A stretch of DNA of 64,000 nucleotides, from NCBI RefSeq assembly GCF_002776525.5, contig NC_045441.1, positions 115,625,831 through 115,689,830 of the forward strand. Reading direction: 5' to 3'. Below, piece by piece: positions 1-10,404 of this stretch. The notes under the pieces are model-generated. The model did no database searches. It was not told where the DNA came from and worked only from the letters and a program-made list of their open reading frames with translations. The stretch's first letter is position 1; the number at the start of each line of letters is the position of its first letter. The DNA is from Piliocolobus tephrosceles. Its lineage: Eukaryota; Chordata; Mammalia; Primates; Cercopithecidae. Both the position numbers and the translations under genes were made by a program.

Positions 1-1260
1 GTGGCAGCATTTTGCCCCTGGCCTAAAGATCTGTGGAACTCTGAACTTGAGAGAGATGACTTATGATACCTAGCAGAAAAAAATCCTAAAGAGCAAAGCA
101 TTCAAGAGGTGACCTGGCTGATTCTGAAAGCATTCATTCACATGTGTTCATAAAAAGATTGCTTGAAATGGGAGCTTAAGTTTAAAAGGGAAGAAGAGCA
201 TAAAAATTTGGAAAATCTGCAGCCTGAACATTTCATAAAAAAGAAAAACCCATTTTGTGGGAAATAATTGGAATTCAAGCTGGTTGCAGATATTTGCAAG
301 AGGACTCAAACGTTATAGCTAAGACAATGGGGAAAATGTCTCCAGGGCGTGTCAGAGATCTTTGCAGCAGCCCTTCCCATCACAACCCCAGAGATCTAGG
401 ACGGAAAATTGTTTTATGTGCTGGGCCCAGGGGCTTCTGCTCTGTGCAGCCTCAGGACTTGGTGCCTGTGTTCCAGCAGATCCAGCTATAGCTGTGGCTA
501 AAAGGGGCCAAGGTATAGCTCAGGCTGTTGCTTCAGTGATGTAAGCCCCAAGCCTTGGCAGTTTCTACATGATGTCAGGCCTTCAGTGTGCAGAAGAAAA
601 GAGTTAAGGTTTGGGAACCTCTGCCTAAATTTCAGAGGATGTATGAAAATGCCTGGATATCCCAACAGAAGTCTGCTGCAGGGGCGGAATCCTCAGGAAG
701 AACCTCTATTAGGGCAATTCAGAGGGGAAGTGTAGGGTTGGAGCCCTCACACAGAGTTCCCACTGGGACACTGCCTAGTGAAACTGTGAGAATAGGGTCA
801 CCTTCCTCCAGACCCCAGAATGGTAGATCCACTGCTAGCTTGCATCGTGTGCTTGCAAATGTTGCAGGCATTCAATACCAGCCCAAGAAAACAGGCACAA
901 GGGCTGTACCTTGCAGAGCCACATGGACAAAGCTGCCAAAGGTCATGGGAGCCCATCCCTTGCAGCAGCATGCCCTGGATGTGAGACATGGAGTCAAAGA
1001 AGATTTTGGAGTTTTAAGATTAAATGACTGCCCAACTGTGTTTCAGACTTGCATGGGGCCTGTGGCCAATTTATTTTGGCCAAATTCTCCCATTCAGAAT
1101 AGAAACATTAACCCAATGCCTGTACCCCCATTATATCTTGGAAATAACTAACTTGTTTTTTATTTTACAGGCTCATAGGTGCAAGCGACTTGCCTTGTCT
1201 CAGATGATACTTTGGGCTTGGGCTTTTGGGTTAATTCTAGAACGAGTAAAGACTTTGGGA
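1..1260 (+). mobile_element. Outer MaLR (MST/THE1-type) internal region, left part
   Basis: This is the internal part of a mammalian apparent LTR retrotransposon (MaLR, ERVL-related, non-autonomous), cut by the window edge on the left. It matches the THE1/MST internal layout throughout, including the stretch on SHIPPED landmarks 'GGTAGATCCACTG', 'TAACTAACTTG' and 'TTTTACAGGCTCATAGG'. A second, independent copy of the same internal sequence lies at 1835-2545 and 9021-9885, and the two can be aligned base by base. The element stops at 1260 where an Alu interrupts it, and resumes at 10321. Its 5' LTR would lie left of the window. No known protein is encoded. Exact subfamily is uncertain. Confidence 0.85.
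588..1151 (+). other. 187-codon open frame inside MaLR internal sequence
   Basis: An uninterrupted frame of 187 codons starting at an ATG lies wholly inside the outer MaLR internal region. The inner THE1 copy has the equivalent frame broken into two pieces (9196-9435 and 9501-9707), and both end at the same point with a P-P-L-Y-L-G-N/S-N ending. I see no retroviral motif (no zinc knuckle, no protease or RT signature) and no signal peptide. It is most likely chance openness in a non-coding relic, although the shared end in two copies suggests that the ancestral MaLR carried a longer frame here. Confidence 0.3.
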
Positions 1261-1478
1261 GACTGGGTTCGGTGACTCATGCCTGTAAATCCAGCACATA
1301 GGGAGGCCGAGGGTTGCAGATCACATGAGGCCAGGAGTTTGAGACCACACTGGCCAATATGGCAAAACCCCATCTCTACTAAAATTACAAAAATTAGCTA
1401 AGCATGGCGGCACATGCCTATAGTCCCTGCTACTCAGGTGGCTGAGGCATGAGAATCACTTTAACCTAGGAGGTGAAG
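1261..1478 (+). mobile_element. Alu (old S/J type), left part, split by THE1
   Basis: The sequence is an Alu 5' portion (GGTTCGGTGACTCATGCCTG and onward) that runs into the right monomer and stops at AACCTAGGAGGTGAAG. The missing right end, from GGTGCAGTGAGC to the poly-A, is found at 10228-10320, so a later element split this Alu. Its target-site duplication is visible: AAAGACTTTGGGA ends at 1260, and AAAGATTTTGGGGA starts right after the poly-A at 10321. The divergence suggests an AluJ or old AluS. Confidence 0.9.
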
Positions 1479-1834
1479 TGATATGGTTTGGCTATGTCTC
1501 CACCCACATCTCATCTTGAATTCTCACATGTTGTGAGAGGGACCTGGCGGGAGGTAATTGAATTATGGGGGCAGGTCTTTCCTGTGCTGTTGTCATGATT
1601 GTGAATAAGTCTCACAAGAGCTAATGGTTCTATAAGGGGGAGTTTCCCTGTACAAGCTCTCTCTTTTTGTCTGCTGCCATCCGTATAAGATGTTACTAAC
1701 TCCTCCTTGCCTTCTGCCATGATTGGGAGGCTTCCCAGCCACATGGAACTGCAAGTCCATTAAAACCTTTTTCCTGCATAAATTACCCAGTCTTGAGTAT
1801 GTCCTTATCAGCAGTGTGAAAACAGAATAATACA
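1479..1834 (+). mobile_element. THE1-type LTR, 5' LTR of the inner MaLR
   Basis: A 356-bp LTR begins TGATATGGTTTGG and ends TAATACA, with the usual internal landmarks (ATTGAATTATGGGGGCAGG, AAATTACCCAGTCTTGAG). It is followed directly by the THE1 internal start GTAAATTGGTACCA. It pairs with the LTR at 9886-10227. The flanks GAAG on each side match the point where the host Alu is cut, so the short target duplication is compatible with 4-5 bp. Confidence 0.92.
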
Positions 1835-2545
1835 GTAAATTGGTACCACTAGAGTGGGGTGCTGCTGAAAAAAAAATACCTGAATATATGGAAGTAACTT
1901 TGGAACTGGATAACAGGCAGGGGTTGGAACAGTTTGTAGGGATTTGTCAAAGAAAGAAAAATGTGGGAGGTTTGGAACTCCCTAGAGACTCGTTGAATGG
2001 CTTTGACCAAAATGTTGATAACAATATGGTCAATAAAATCCAGGGTAGGTGGTCTGAGATGGAGATAAGGATCTTGTTGGGACCTGGAGAAAAGGTGACT
2101 CTTGTTATATTTTAGGAAAGATACTGGCAGCATTTTGCGCCTGCCCTAGAGATTTGTGCAACTTTGATCATGAGAGAGATTATTTAGGATATCTGGCAGA
2201 AGGAATTTCTAAGCAGCCAAACATTTAAGAGGTGACTTGGGTGCTGTTAAAGGCATTCAGTTTTAAAAAGGAAACATGGCATAAACGTTTGGAAAATTTG
2301 CAGCCTGACAATGTGATAGAAAACAAAATTTCAATTTCTGAGGAGAAATTCAAATCACTTATACAGAAATTTGCATAAGTAATGAGTAGCTGAATGTTAA
2401 TCCCCAAAACAATGGGGAAAATGTCTCCCAGGGCAAGTCAGAGGTCTTCATGGCAACCCCTTGGATCAAAGGCCTGGAGACCCAGAAGGAAAAAGTGGTT
2501 TCATGGGCTGGGCCCAAGGTCCCTGTGCAATGTGCAGCCAAGGAC
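1835..2545 (+). mobile_element. THE1-type internal region, left part
   Basis: This is the first 0.7 kb of THE1 internal sequence directly after the 5' LTR. It includes GTTGGAACAGTTTG, CTAGAGACTCGTTGAATGG and GACTCTTGTTATATTTTAG. It is interrupted after GCCAAGGAC at 2545 by the HERV-H provirus and resumes at 9021 with AGGACTTGGTGCC. No conserved protein is visible. The open frames in both directions here are short and unremarkable. Confidence 0.88.
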
Positions 2546-2837
2546 TGTCAGGCCTCTGAGTCCAAGCTAAGCCATCATATCCCCTGTGACCTGCTTCTAT
2601 ACATCCAGATTACCTGAAGCAACTGAAGATCCACAAAAGAAGTGAAAATAGCCTTAACTAATGACATTCCACCCTTGTAATTTGTTTCCACCCCACCCTA
2701 ACTGATCAATGTACTTTGTAATCTCCCCCACCCTTAAGAAAGTTCTTTGTAATTCTCCCTACCCTTGAGAATGTACTTTGTGAGATCCACCCCCTGCCCG
2801 CAAATATTGCTCCTAACTCCACCGCCTATCCCAAAAC

Positions 2838-2844
2838 CTATAAG
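2838..2844 (+). promoter_or_regulatory. TATA-like box of HERV-H 5' LTR
   Basis: The sequence CTATAAG sits at the expected U3 position about 70 bp before the polyadenylation signal. The 3' LTR has CTAAAAG at the same site (8878-8884), so only the 5' copy keeps this element. Function is inferred from LTR architecture, not shown. Confidence 0.6.
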
Positions 2845-2911
2845 AACTAATGATAATGCACCACACTTTGCTGACTCCACTTTTGGAATCAACCCACCTG
2901 CACCCAGGTGA

Positions 2912-2917
2912 AATAAA
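2912..2917 (+). promoter_or_regulatory. Polyadenylation signal in HERV-H 5' LTR
   Basis: The canonical AATAAA lies within GGTGAAATAAACAGCC at the LTR R region. The equivalent in the 3' LTR is AATAGA (8952-8957), a weakened form. Confidence 0.65.
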
Positions 2918-2980
2918 CAGCCTTGTTACTCACACAAAGCCTGTTTGGTGGACTGTCTTCACATGGACACACGTGAGACA

Positions 2981-2999
2981 TTTGGTGCTGAAGACCCAG
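2981..2999 (+). promoter_or_regulatory. Decayed tRNA-His primer-binding site
   Basis: Directly after the 5' LTR comes TTTGGTGCTGAAGACCC. The TGGTGC core is what names the H in HERV-H: minus-strand DNA synthesis is primed by tRNA-His. The rest of the site has diverged from the tRNA complement. Confidence 0.6.
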
Positions 3000-3467
3000 G
3001 TCCATCTCTCTTTGGGAGACCAGTCCTCTGTCCTCACCCTCAGTCAGTGAAGAGATCCACCTACTACCTCGGGTCCTCAGATCAACCAGCCCAAGGAACA
3101 TCTCACAGATTTTAAATCAGGTAAGCGGCCTCCTTTTACTCTCTTCTCCAACCTCTCTCACTATCCCTCAACCTCTTTCTCCTTTCAATCTTGGCACCAC
3201 CCTTCAGTCTCTCCCTTCTCTTAATTTCAATTCCTTTCATTTTCTGGTAGAGACAAATGGACACATTTTATCCGTGAACCCAAAACTCCAGCGCCAGTCA
3301 CAGAGTCAGGAAGGCAGCCTTCCCTTGGTGTTTAATCATTGCAGGGACACCTGCCTGATTATTCACCCACATGCCACTGTTGTCTGATCTCTGCGGGGAT
3401 GCCTGCCTTGGTCATTCACCTACATTCCCTTGGTGGCAAGTCAATTGTGGGGATGCCTGCTTTGGCT

Positions 3468-3655
3468 GCTCACCCCACCCCTTCTCTCCATGTCTCTATC
3501 CCTTTTCCACTTTCCAGGGGGACAAGCACCCCCCACCCCTTCTCTCCACGTCTCTACCCACCCCTTCTCACTTTCCCAGGGGGCAAGCAACCCCCACCCC
3601 TTCTTTCCGTGTCTCTACCCACTCCTTTTCTCCATGTCTCTACCCTTCTCTTTAA
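3468..3655 (+). repeat. Pyrimidine-rich tandem repeats in HERV-H leader
   Basis: About 2.7 imperfect copies of a roughly 60-bp unit occur between the primer-binding site and gag. Each has CACCCCTTCTCTCC, GTCTCTACCC and CAGGGGG(A/C)AAG. Such pre-gag repeats are typical of HERV-H. Open frames of up to 181 codons (3339-3884) across them come from the low-complexity pyrimidine composition and are not a gene. Confidence 0.7.
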
Positions 3656-3897
3656 ACTTGCCTCCTTCACTATGGGCAACCTTCCACCCTCCATTCCTCC
3701 TTCTTCTCCCTTAGCCTGTGTTCTCAAGAACTTAAAACCTCCTCAACTCTCACCTGACCTAAAATTTAAGCGTCTTATTTTCTTCTGCAATACCTCTTGG
3801 CCCCAGTACAAACTCAACAGTAATTCCAAGTGGCCAGAGAATGGCACTTTCGATTTGTCTATCCTACAAGATAGATATAGATAATTTTTGTCAAAAA

Positions 3898-5170
3898 ATG
3901 GGCAAATGGTCTGAGGTGCCTGACGTCCAGGCATTATTTTACACATTGGTCTCTCCCTAGTCTCTGCTCCCAGTGAGACTCATCTCAAATCTTTCTTCTT
4001 ACTCTCCTGTCTGTTCTTTCAGTCTCCACCCCAAGTTCTGAGTCCTTTGAATCCTTCTTTTCTACAGACTCATCTGATCTCTCACCTCCTCCCCAGACTG
4101 CTCTCCCTCAGGTCGCTCCCCATCAGGCTGAATCAGGCTCCAACTCTCTTCAGCCTCTGCTCCCCCACCCTATAATCCTTCTATTACCTCCCCTCCCCCC
4201 ACGCAGTCTGGTTTACAGTTTTATTCAGCAACAAGCTCTCCCCCACTGCTCAACAATTTCCTCTCAGAGATGTGGCTGGAGCTGAAGGCATAGTCAGGGT
4301 ACATGTGCCTTTTTCTCTATCAGACCTTTCCTAAATCGGCCAGTATTTAGGCTCTTTCTCATCAGATCCCACTAAATATATACAACAATTCCGATATCTA
4401 ACTCTGTCCTACAATTTAACCTGGAGTGACTTAAATGTCATCCTAACTTCTTCCCTCTTCCCAGATGAAAGGGAAAGAGTTTTTCTGTAGCCCAGTCTCA
4501 TGCTGATAACCGCTGGCTTCATGAGCCAGACCTCCAGGAAGGCATTAGAGCAGTTCCCCGAGAAGATCCCCAGTGGAACCATCAGGCAAATTCCCCAGGT
4601 ATAGCTAGGTGAGATTACATGGTTTCCTGCCTAGTTGAAGGGCTTAAAAAAGCAGCTTACAAAGCTGTTAATTATGACAAACTTAAAGAAACTACCCAAG
4701 GTAAAGACAGAAACCCAGCCCAGTTCATGGCCCGCTTAGCAGCAACCTTAGACGCTTTAGCGCCCTAGACCCAGAGGGGCCAGTAGGCCGCCTTATTCTT
4801 AATATGCCTTTTATTACCCAATCTGCTCCCAACATTAAATAAAACTCCAAAAATTAAATTCTGGCCCTCAAACCCCACAACAGGACTTAATTAACCTCAC
4901 CTTCAAGGTGTACAATAATAGAGTAGAGGCAGCCAAGTAGCAATGTATTTCTGAGTTGCAATTCCTTGCCTCCACTCTGAGACAAACCCCAGCCACATCT
5001 CCAGCACACAAGAACTCCAAATACCTGAACCACATCTGCCAGAGGTTCTTCCAGAACCTCCTCCCCCAGGAGCTTGTTACAAGTGCCAGAAATCTGGCCA
5101 CTGGGCCAAGGAATGCCCACAGCCCAGGATTCCTCCTAAGCCATGTCCCATCTGTGCAGCACCCCACTGA
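3898..5170 (+). pseudogene. HERV-H gag relic
   Basis: The likely gag start is the ATG at 3898 (M-G-K-W-S). The frame meets a TAG only about 20 codons later, at 3958. Further on, a capsid major homology region can be read at about 4686-4750 (Q-G-K-D-R-N-P-A-Q-F, then R-L). A complete CCHC zinc knuckle lies at 5075-5116 (C-Y-K-C, G-H, C). A second CCHC at about 5141-5180 is broken by a TGA where a Trp codon is expected. Gag would form the virion core and bind RNA. Several stops and frameshifts rule out a full-length product. Confidence 0.85.
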
Positions 5171-5189
5171 AAATTGGACTGTTCAACTC

Positions 5190-8148
5190 ACCTGGGAGCC
5201 ACTCCCAGAGTCCCTGGAACTCTGGCCCTGGAACAAGGCTCTCTGACTGACTCCTTCCCAGATCTTCTCGGCTTAGCGGCTGAAGACTGGAACTGCCCAA
5301 TTGCCTTGGAAACCATCAGGACCATCACAGACGCTTTGGGTAACTCTTACAGTGGAGGGTAAGTCTGTCCCCTTCTTAATCAATATGGAGGCTACCAACT
5401 CTACATTACCTTCTTTTCAAGGGCCTGTTTCCCTTGCCCCATAACTGCTGTGGGTATTGACGGCCAAGCTTCAAAACCTTTTAAAACTCCCCAACTGTGG
5501 TGCCAACTTAGCCAACACCCTTTAATGAACTCCTTTTTCATTATCCGTACCTGCCCAGCTCCCTTATTAGTTCGAGACATTTTACCTAAATTATCTGCTT
5601 CCCTGACTATTTCTGGGCTACAGCCACACCGCATTGCCACCTTTTGTCCCAGTTCAAAGCCTCCTTCACATCCTCTCCTTGTATCTCCCCACCTTAAACC
5701 ACAAGTATATGAAACCTCTACTCCCTCCTTGGTGACTGATCATGCACCCCTTACCATCCCATTAAAACCTAATCACCCTTACCCCAGTCAACACCAATAT
5801 CCCATCCCACAGCACACTTTAAAAGGATTAAAACCTGTTATCACTCACCTGTTACAGCATGGCCTTTTAAAGCCTATAAACTCTCCTTACAATTTCTCCA
5901 TTTTACCTGTCCAAAAACTGAACAAGTCTTACAGGTTAGTTCAGAATCTGCACCTTATCAACCAAATTGTCTTGCCTATCCATCCGATGGTGCCAAACCC
6001 GTATACTCTCCTAACCTCAATACCTCCCTCCACTACTCCTCCACAACCCATTATTCTGTTCTAGATTTCAAACATGCTTTCTTTACTATTCCTTTGTACC
6101 CTTCATCCCAGCCTCTCTTCACTTTCACTTGGACTGATCCTGACACCCATCAGGTTCAGCAAATTACCTGAGCTGTACTGTGGCAAGGCTTCACAGACAG
6201 CCCCCATTACTTCAGTCAAGCCCAAATTTCTTCCTCATCAGTTACCTATCTGGGCATAATTCTTCATGAAAACACATGTGCTCTCCCTGCTGATTGTGTC
6301 TGGCTAATCTCCCAAACCCCAACCCCCTCTACAAAACAACAACTCCTTTCCTTCCTAGGCATGGTTAGGTACTTCTGCCTTGGGATACCTAGTTTTACTA
6401 TACTGACTAAACCATTATATAAACTCACAAAAGCAAACCTAGCTGACCCCATAGATACTAAATCCTTTTGCCACTCCTTTACATTCCTTAAAAACAGCCC
6501 TAGTAGCTGACTCCACACTAGCTTTCCCTCACTCATCCCAACCCTTTTTCATTACACACAGCCAAAGTGCAGGGCTGTGTGGTCGGAATTCTTACACAAG
6601 GACCAAGACTGTGCCCTGTAGCCTTTTTGTCCAAACAACTTGACCTTACTGTTTTAGGCTGGCCATCATGTCTCCGTGAGATGGCCACCACCACCCTAAT
6701 ACTTTGAGGCCCTCAAAATCACAAACTGTGCTCAACTCACCCTCTACATTTCCCATAATTTTCAAAATCTATTTTCTTCCTCGCACCTGATACATGCATT
6801 TTCTGCCCTCTGGCTCCTTCAGCTATACTCACTCTTTGTCGAGTCTCCCACAGTTACTATTGTTCCTGGCCCAGACTTCAATCCGGCTTCCCACATTATT
6901 CCTGATACCACACCTGACCCCCATGACTATATCTCTTGGATTCATCTGACATTCACACCATTTCTCCATATATCCTTCTTTCCTGTTCCTCACCCTGATC
7001 ACACTTGGTTTATCAATGGAAGTTCCAACAGGCCTAATTGCCACTCACCAACAAAGGCAGGCTATGTATCTTCCACATCTATTATTGAGACTACCACTCT
7101 GCCCCCCTCCACTCCCTCTCAGCAAGATGAACTCATTGCCTTACCTCAAGCCCTCACTCTTGCAAAGGAAGATTGCATCAATGTTTATACTGACTCTAAA
7201 TATGACTTCCAAATTCTTCACCACCATGCTGTTATATGGGCTGAAAGAGGTTTCCTCACTATGCAAGGGTCCTCCATCATTAATACCTCTTTAATAAAAA
7301 CTCTCCTCAAGGCCACTTTACTTCCAAAGGAAGCTGGAGTCATTCACTGCAAGGGCCATCAAAAAGCATTAGATCCCATCGCTTAGGGTAATGCTTATGC
7401 TGATAAGGTAGCTAAAAAAGCAGCTAGGGTTCCAACTTCTATCCCTTATGGCAGTTTTTCTCCTCATCTGGTCACTCCCACCTACTCCCCCTCTGAAACT
7501 TCCACCTATCAATCTCTTCCCACACAAGGCAAATGGTTCTTGGACCAAGGAAAATATCTCCATCCAGCCTCACAGGCCCATTCTATTCTGTTGTCTTTTC
7601 ATAACCTCTTCCATGTAGGTTACAAGTCACTAGCCTGTCTTTTAGAACCTCTCATTTCTTTTCCATCATGGAAATCCATCCTTAAGGAAATCACTTCTCA
7701 GTGTTTCATCTGCTATTCAACTACTCCTCAGGGATTATTCAGGCCCCCTACCTTCCCTACACATCAAGCTCAGGGATTTGCCCCCACCCAGGACTGGCGA
7801 ATCGACTTTACTCACATGCCTTGAGTCAGGAAACTAAAATACCTCTTGGTCTGGGTAGACACTTTCACTGGATGGGTAGAGGCCTTTCCCACAGGGTCTG
7901 AAAAAACCACCACGGTCATTTCTTCCCTTCTGTCAGACATAATTCCTGGGTTTGGCCTTCCTACTTCCATACAGTCCAACAAGAGATCGACCTTTACTAG
8001 TCAAATCACCCAAGCAGTTTCTCAGGCTCTTGGTGTTCAGTGAAACCTTCATACCCCTTACCATCCTCAATCTTCAGGAAAGGTAGAAAGGACTAATGGT
8101 CTTTTAAAAACACACCTCACCAAGCTCAGCCTCCACCTTAAAAAGGAG
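5190..8148 (+). pseudogene. HERV-H pol relic (protease, RT, RNase H, integrase)
   Basis: Order is protease (about 5200-5530), RT (about 5700-6560), RNase H (about 6990-7440), integrase (about 7520-8148). In protease, the usual catalytic Asp in the F-L-I-D-x-G pattern reads as Asn (F-L-I-N-M-E). In RT, the motif A aspartate survives (V-L-D at about 6058-6066), but I see no YxDD: sequence jumps from F-S-Q-A-Q to S-S-S-V-T-Y-L-G. RNase H has F-I-N-G-S in place of F-I-D-G-S, keeps T-D-S-K, and has a TAG at 7384-7386. Integrase keeps the HHCC region (H-N-L-F-H, then C-F-I-C) and V-D-T-F-T-G-W but has stops at 7822 and 8041 and S-N-K in place of S-D-N. The longest open piece is 5450-6064. No part looks active. 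Confidence 0.85.
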
Positions 8149-8364
8149 GACTCTGTCAAGGATAGAACACAAAAGCTCACCAACCAAGCAAGTAATTATG
8201 CTGAACCCCCTTGGGCACTCTCTAATTGGATGTCTTGGGTCCTCTCAATTCTTAATCCTTTAATATTTGTTTTCCTCCTTCTCTTACTCAGACTTTGTGT
8301 CTTCCATTTAGTTTCTCAATTTATACAAAGTCATATCCAGGCCATCAGCAATCATTCTATATGA
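8149..8364 (+). pseudogene. HERV-H envelope transmembrane tail fused to integrase
   Basis: After integrase at about 8148 the sequence jumps to the C-terminal part of the envelope transmembrane subunit. It shows W-x-x-W spacing, then a hydrophobic anchor of about 19 residues (I-F-V-F-L-L-L-L-L-R-L-C-V-F region), then a short cytoplasmic tail ending in TGA at 8362. The join is in frame: from the integrase stop at 8041 to 8364 there are 107 open codons with no ATG near the start. The rest of env, including the whole surface subunit, is missing. The deletion is typical of shortened HERV-H copies, though I cannot tell whether this exact junction recurs elsewhere. Confidence 0.75.
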
Positions 8365-8571
8365 CCAATGTTTCTTCCAACAACCCCGCAATATTACCCC
8401 TTACCACAAAATCTTTCTTCATTTGAATTCCTCCACTGTAGGTTCCCACACCACCCCTAATCCTGCTTGAAGAAGCCCTGAGAAACATTGCCCATTATCT
8501 TTCCATACCACCCCCAAAATTTATCACCGCTCCAACCCTTCACTATTTTGTTTTGATTTTCTTATTAATAT

Positions 8572-8584
8572 AAGAAGACAGGAA
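8572..8584 (+). promoter_or_regulatory. Polypurine tract of HERV-H
   Basis: AAGAAGACAGGAA immediately precedes the 3' LTR. In retroviruses this purine run resists RNase H and primes plus-strand synthesis; position and composition fit. Confidence 0.7.
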
Positions 8585-9020
8585 TGTCAGGCCTCTGAGC
8601 CCGAGCTAAGTCATCATATTCCCTGTGACCTGCATGTATACATCCAGATCACCTAAAGCAACTGAAGATCCACAAAAGAAGTGAAAATAGCCTTAACTGA
8701 TAACATTCCACCCTTGTAATTTGTTTCCGTCCCACCCTAACTGATCAATGTACTTTGTAATCTCCCCCACCCTTAAAAAGTTTCTTTGTAATTCTCCCCA
8801 CCCTTGAGAATGTACTTTGTGAGATCCACCCCCTGCCCACAAAACATTACTCCTAACTCCACCGCCTATCCCAAAACCTAAAAGAACTAATGATAATCCA
8901 TCACCCTTTGCTGACTCCTTTTTCGGACTCAGCCCACCTGCACCCAGGTGAAATAGACAGCCTTATTGCTCACACAAAGCCTGTTTGTTGGACTCTCTTC
9001 ACACGGACACACATGAGATG
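8585..9020 (+). repeat. HERV-H 3' LTR (LTR7 family)
   Basis: The 436-bp partner of the 5' LTR starts TGTCAGGCCTCTGAG and ends ATGAGATG. It has lost the TATA-like element (CTAAAAG at 8878-8884) and the canonical polyadenylation signal (AATAGA at 8952-8957). The terminal CA has become TG. It is followed by the target duplication AGGAC. Confidence 0.93.
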
Positions 9021-9885
9021 AGGACTTGGTGCCTTGCATTCTGGATGCTCCAGCCATGGCTGAAAGGGGCCAACATAGAGCTGTGCCTTCAGAGGGTGCA
9101 AGCCTCAAGCCTTGGCAGCTTCCACATGGTTTTGAGCCTGCCAGTGCAAGAGGTCAAGAATAGGGATTTGGGAACCTCCATCTAGATTTCAGAGGATGTA
9201 TGGAAATGCCTGGATGCCTAGGCAGAAGTTTGCTGCAGGGGTGAAGCTCTCATGGAGAAATTCTGCTAGGACAATGCAGAATAGAAATGTGGGGTCAGAG
9301 CCCCCACACAGTGTCCATACTGGGTCACTGCCTAGTAGAGCTCTGAGAAGAGGGCCTCCATCTTCCAGACCCCAAAATGGTAGATCCACTGATAGCTTAC
9401 ACCGTGTGCTTGAAAAAGCCACAGATACTCATTAGCCTGTGGAAGCAGCGAACAGAGGAGCTATATCCTGCAAAGCCACAGAGGTGGAGCTGCCCAGGCT
9501 GTGGGAGCCCACCTCTTGCATCAGCGTGACCTTAATGTAAGACATGCAGTCAAAGGAGATCATTTTGGATGTTTAAGATTTGATTGCCCCTCTGGATATT
9601 GGACTGGCATGGGACCTGTAGCCCTTTTGTTTTGGTTAATTTCTCCCATTTGGAATGCCTGCATTTATCCAATGCCTGTACTTCCATTGTATCTAGGGAG
9701 TAACTAACTTGCTTTTGATTTTACAGGTTCATAGGCAGAAGGTTCTTGCCTTGTCTTGGATAAGGCTCTGGACTATGGACTTTTGAGTTCATGCTGAAAT
9801 GAGTTAGTACTTTGGGGAACTGATGGGAAGGCATGATTGGTTTTGAAATGTGAGGACATGAGATTTGGGGCTGGGGAGGGTGGAA
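9021..9885 (+). mobile_element. THE1-type internal region, right part
   Basis: The internal region resumes with AGGACTTGGTGCC and runs to GGACATGAGATTTGGGG, just before the 3' LTR. It aligns with the outer MaLR at about 456-1260 (for example GGTAGATCCACTGATAGC here against GGTAGATCCACTGCTAGC there). Short open frames at 9196-9435 and 9501-9707 correspond to the single longer frame in the outer copy. Confidence 0.9.
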
Positions 9886-10227
9886 TATGATTTGGTTCTG
9901 TCCCACCCAAATCTCATCTTGAATTTCCACTTGTTGTGGGAGGGACCCAGTGGGAGGGAATTGAATCACAGGGGCAGGTCTTTCCCATGCTGTTCTCATG
10001 ATAGTGAATAAGTCTCACAAGAGCTGATGGTTCTCACAAGAGCTGATGGAGTTTTCCTGCACAAGCTCTCTCTTTTTGCCTGCTGCCATCCTTATAAGAT
10101 GTGACTTGCTCCTCCTTGGCTTTCCCCATGATTGTGTGGGAACTATAAGTCCATTAAACCCTTTTTCCATATAAATTACCCAGTCTTGCGTATGTCTTTA
10201 TAAGCAATGTGGAAATGAACTAATACA
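9886..10227 (+). mobile_element. THE1-type LTR, 3' LTR of the inner MaLR
   Basis: This pairs with 1479-1834. It starts TATGATTTGGTTCTG and ends AACTAATACA. A 19-bp direct duplication (TCTCACAAGAGCTGATGG) at 10013-10050 is private to this LTR; the 5' LTR has one copy. After it the host Alu resumes. Confidence 0.92.
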
Positions 10228-10320
10228 CAGAAGGTGCAGTGAGCTGAGATTATTCCACTGCATTCCAGCCAGAGTGACAGAAGGAGACCTTGTCTCAGAA
10301 AAAAAAAAAAAAAAAAAAAA
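10228..10320 (+). mobile_element. Alu (old S/J type), right part and poly-A
   Basis: This carries GGTGCAGTGAGCTGAGAT through CATTCCAGCCAGAGTGACAG and a poly-A of about 25 bases. It is the missing right end of the Alu begun at 1261-1478. The target duplication of the Alu follows at 10321-10334. Confidence 0.9.
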
Positions 10321-10404
10321 AAAGATTTTGGGGACTGTTGGATATGCATTATTGGTTTTGAAACGTGAAAAGGACATGAGATTTGGGCGGGGCCAAGTGC
10401 AGAA
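10321..10404 (+). mobile_element. Outer MaLR internal region, last 84 bp
   Basis: The outer element continues after the Alu (GATTTTGGGGACTGTTGG, GACATGAGATTTGGGCGGGG) and ends directly at its own 3' LTR. Confidence 0.85.

Larger units (their letters stand above)
2546..2980 (+). repeat. HERV-H 5' LTR (LTR7 family)
   Basis: The 435-bp LTR starts TGTCAGGCCTCTGAG and ends GTGAGACA. The LTR7 family is recognised from the start, from GAAGATCCACAAAAGAAGTG, and from the end ACACAAAGCCTGTTTGG. I cannot settle the subtype (7, 7B, 7C or 7Y) by eye. It is polymerase II promoter and polyadenylation sequence in origin. This copy keeps both a TATA-like element and AATAAA, unlike its 3' partner. Confidence 0.93.
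2546..9020 (+). mobile_element. HERV-H provirus, 6.5 kb, defective
   Basis: This is a class I (gammaretrovirus-like) endogenous retrovirus with two LTRs and relics of gag, pol and the end of env in the normal order. The 5-bp target duplication AGGAC (2541-2545 and 9021-9025) is exact. The leader, His-type primer-binding site, and the pre-gag pyrimidine-rich repeats identify HERV-H. All reading frames contain stops or frameshifts, and most of env is deleted. By a hand alignment, about 35-40 of about 435 LTR positions differ between the two LTRs, so insertion is old, and an orthologue is expected in other catarrhines. Individual parts are listed separately. Confidence 0.95.

Noticed and set aside
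3339..3884. 181-codon frame upstream of HERV-H gag
   Set aside because: It lies in the pyrimidine-rich untranslated leader with tandem repeats and has no retroviral motif.
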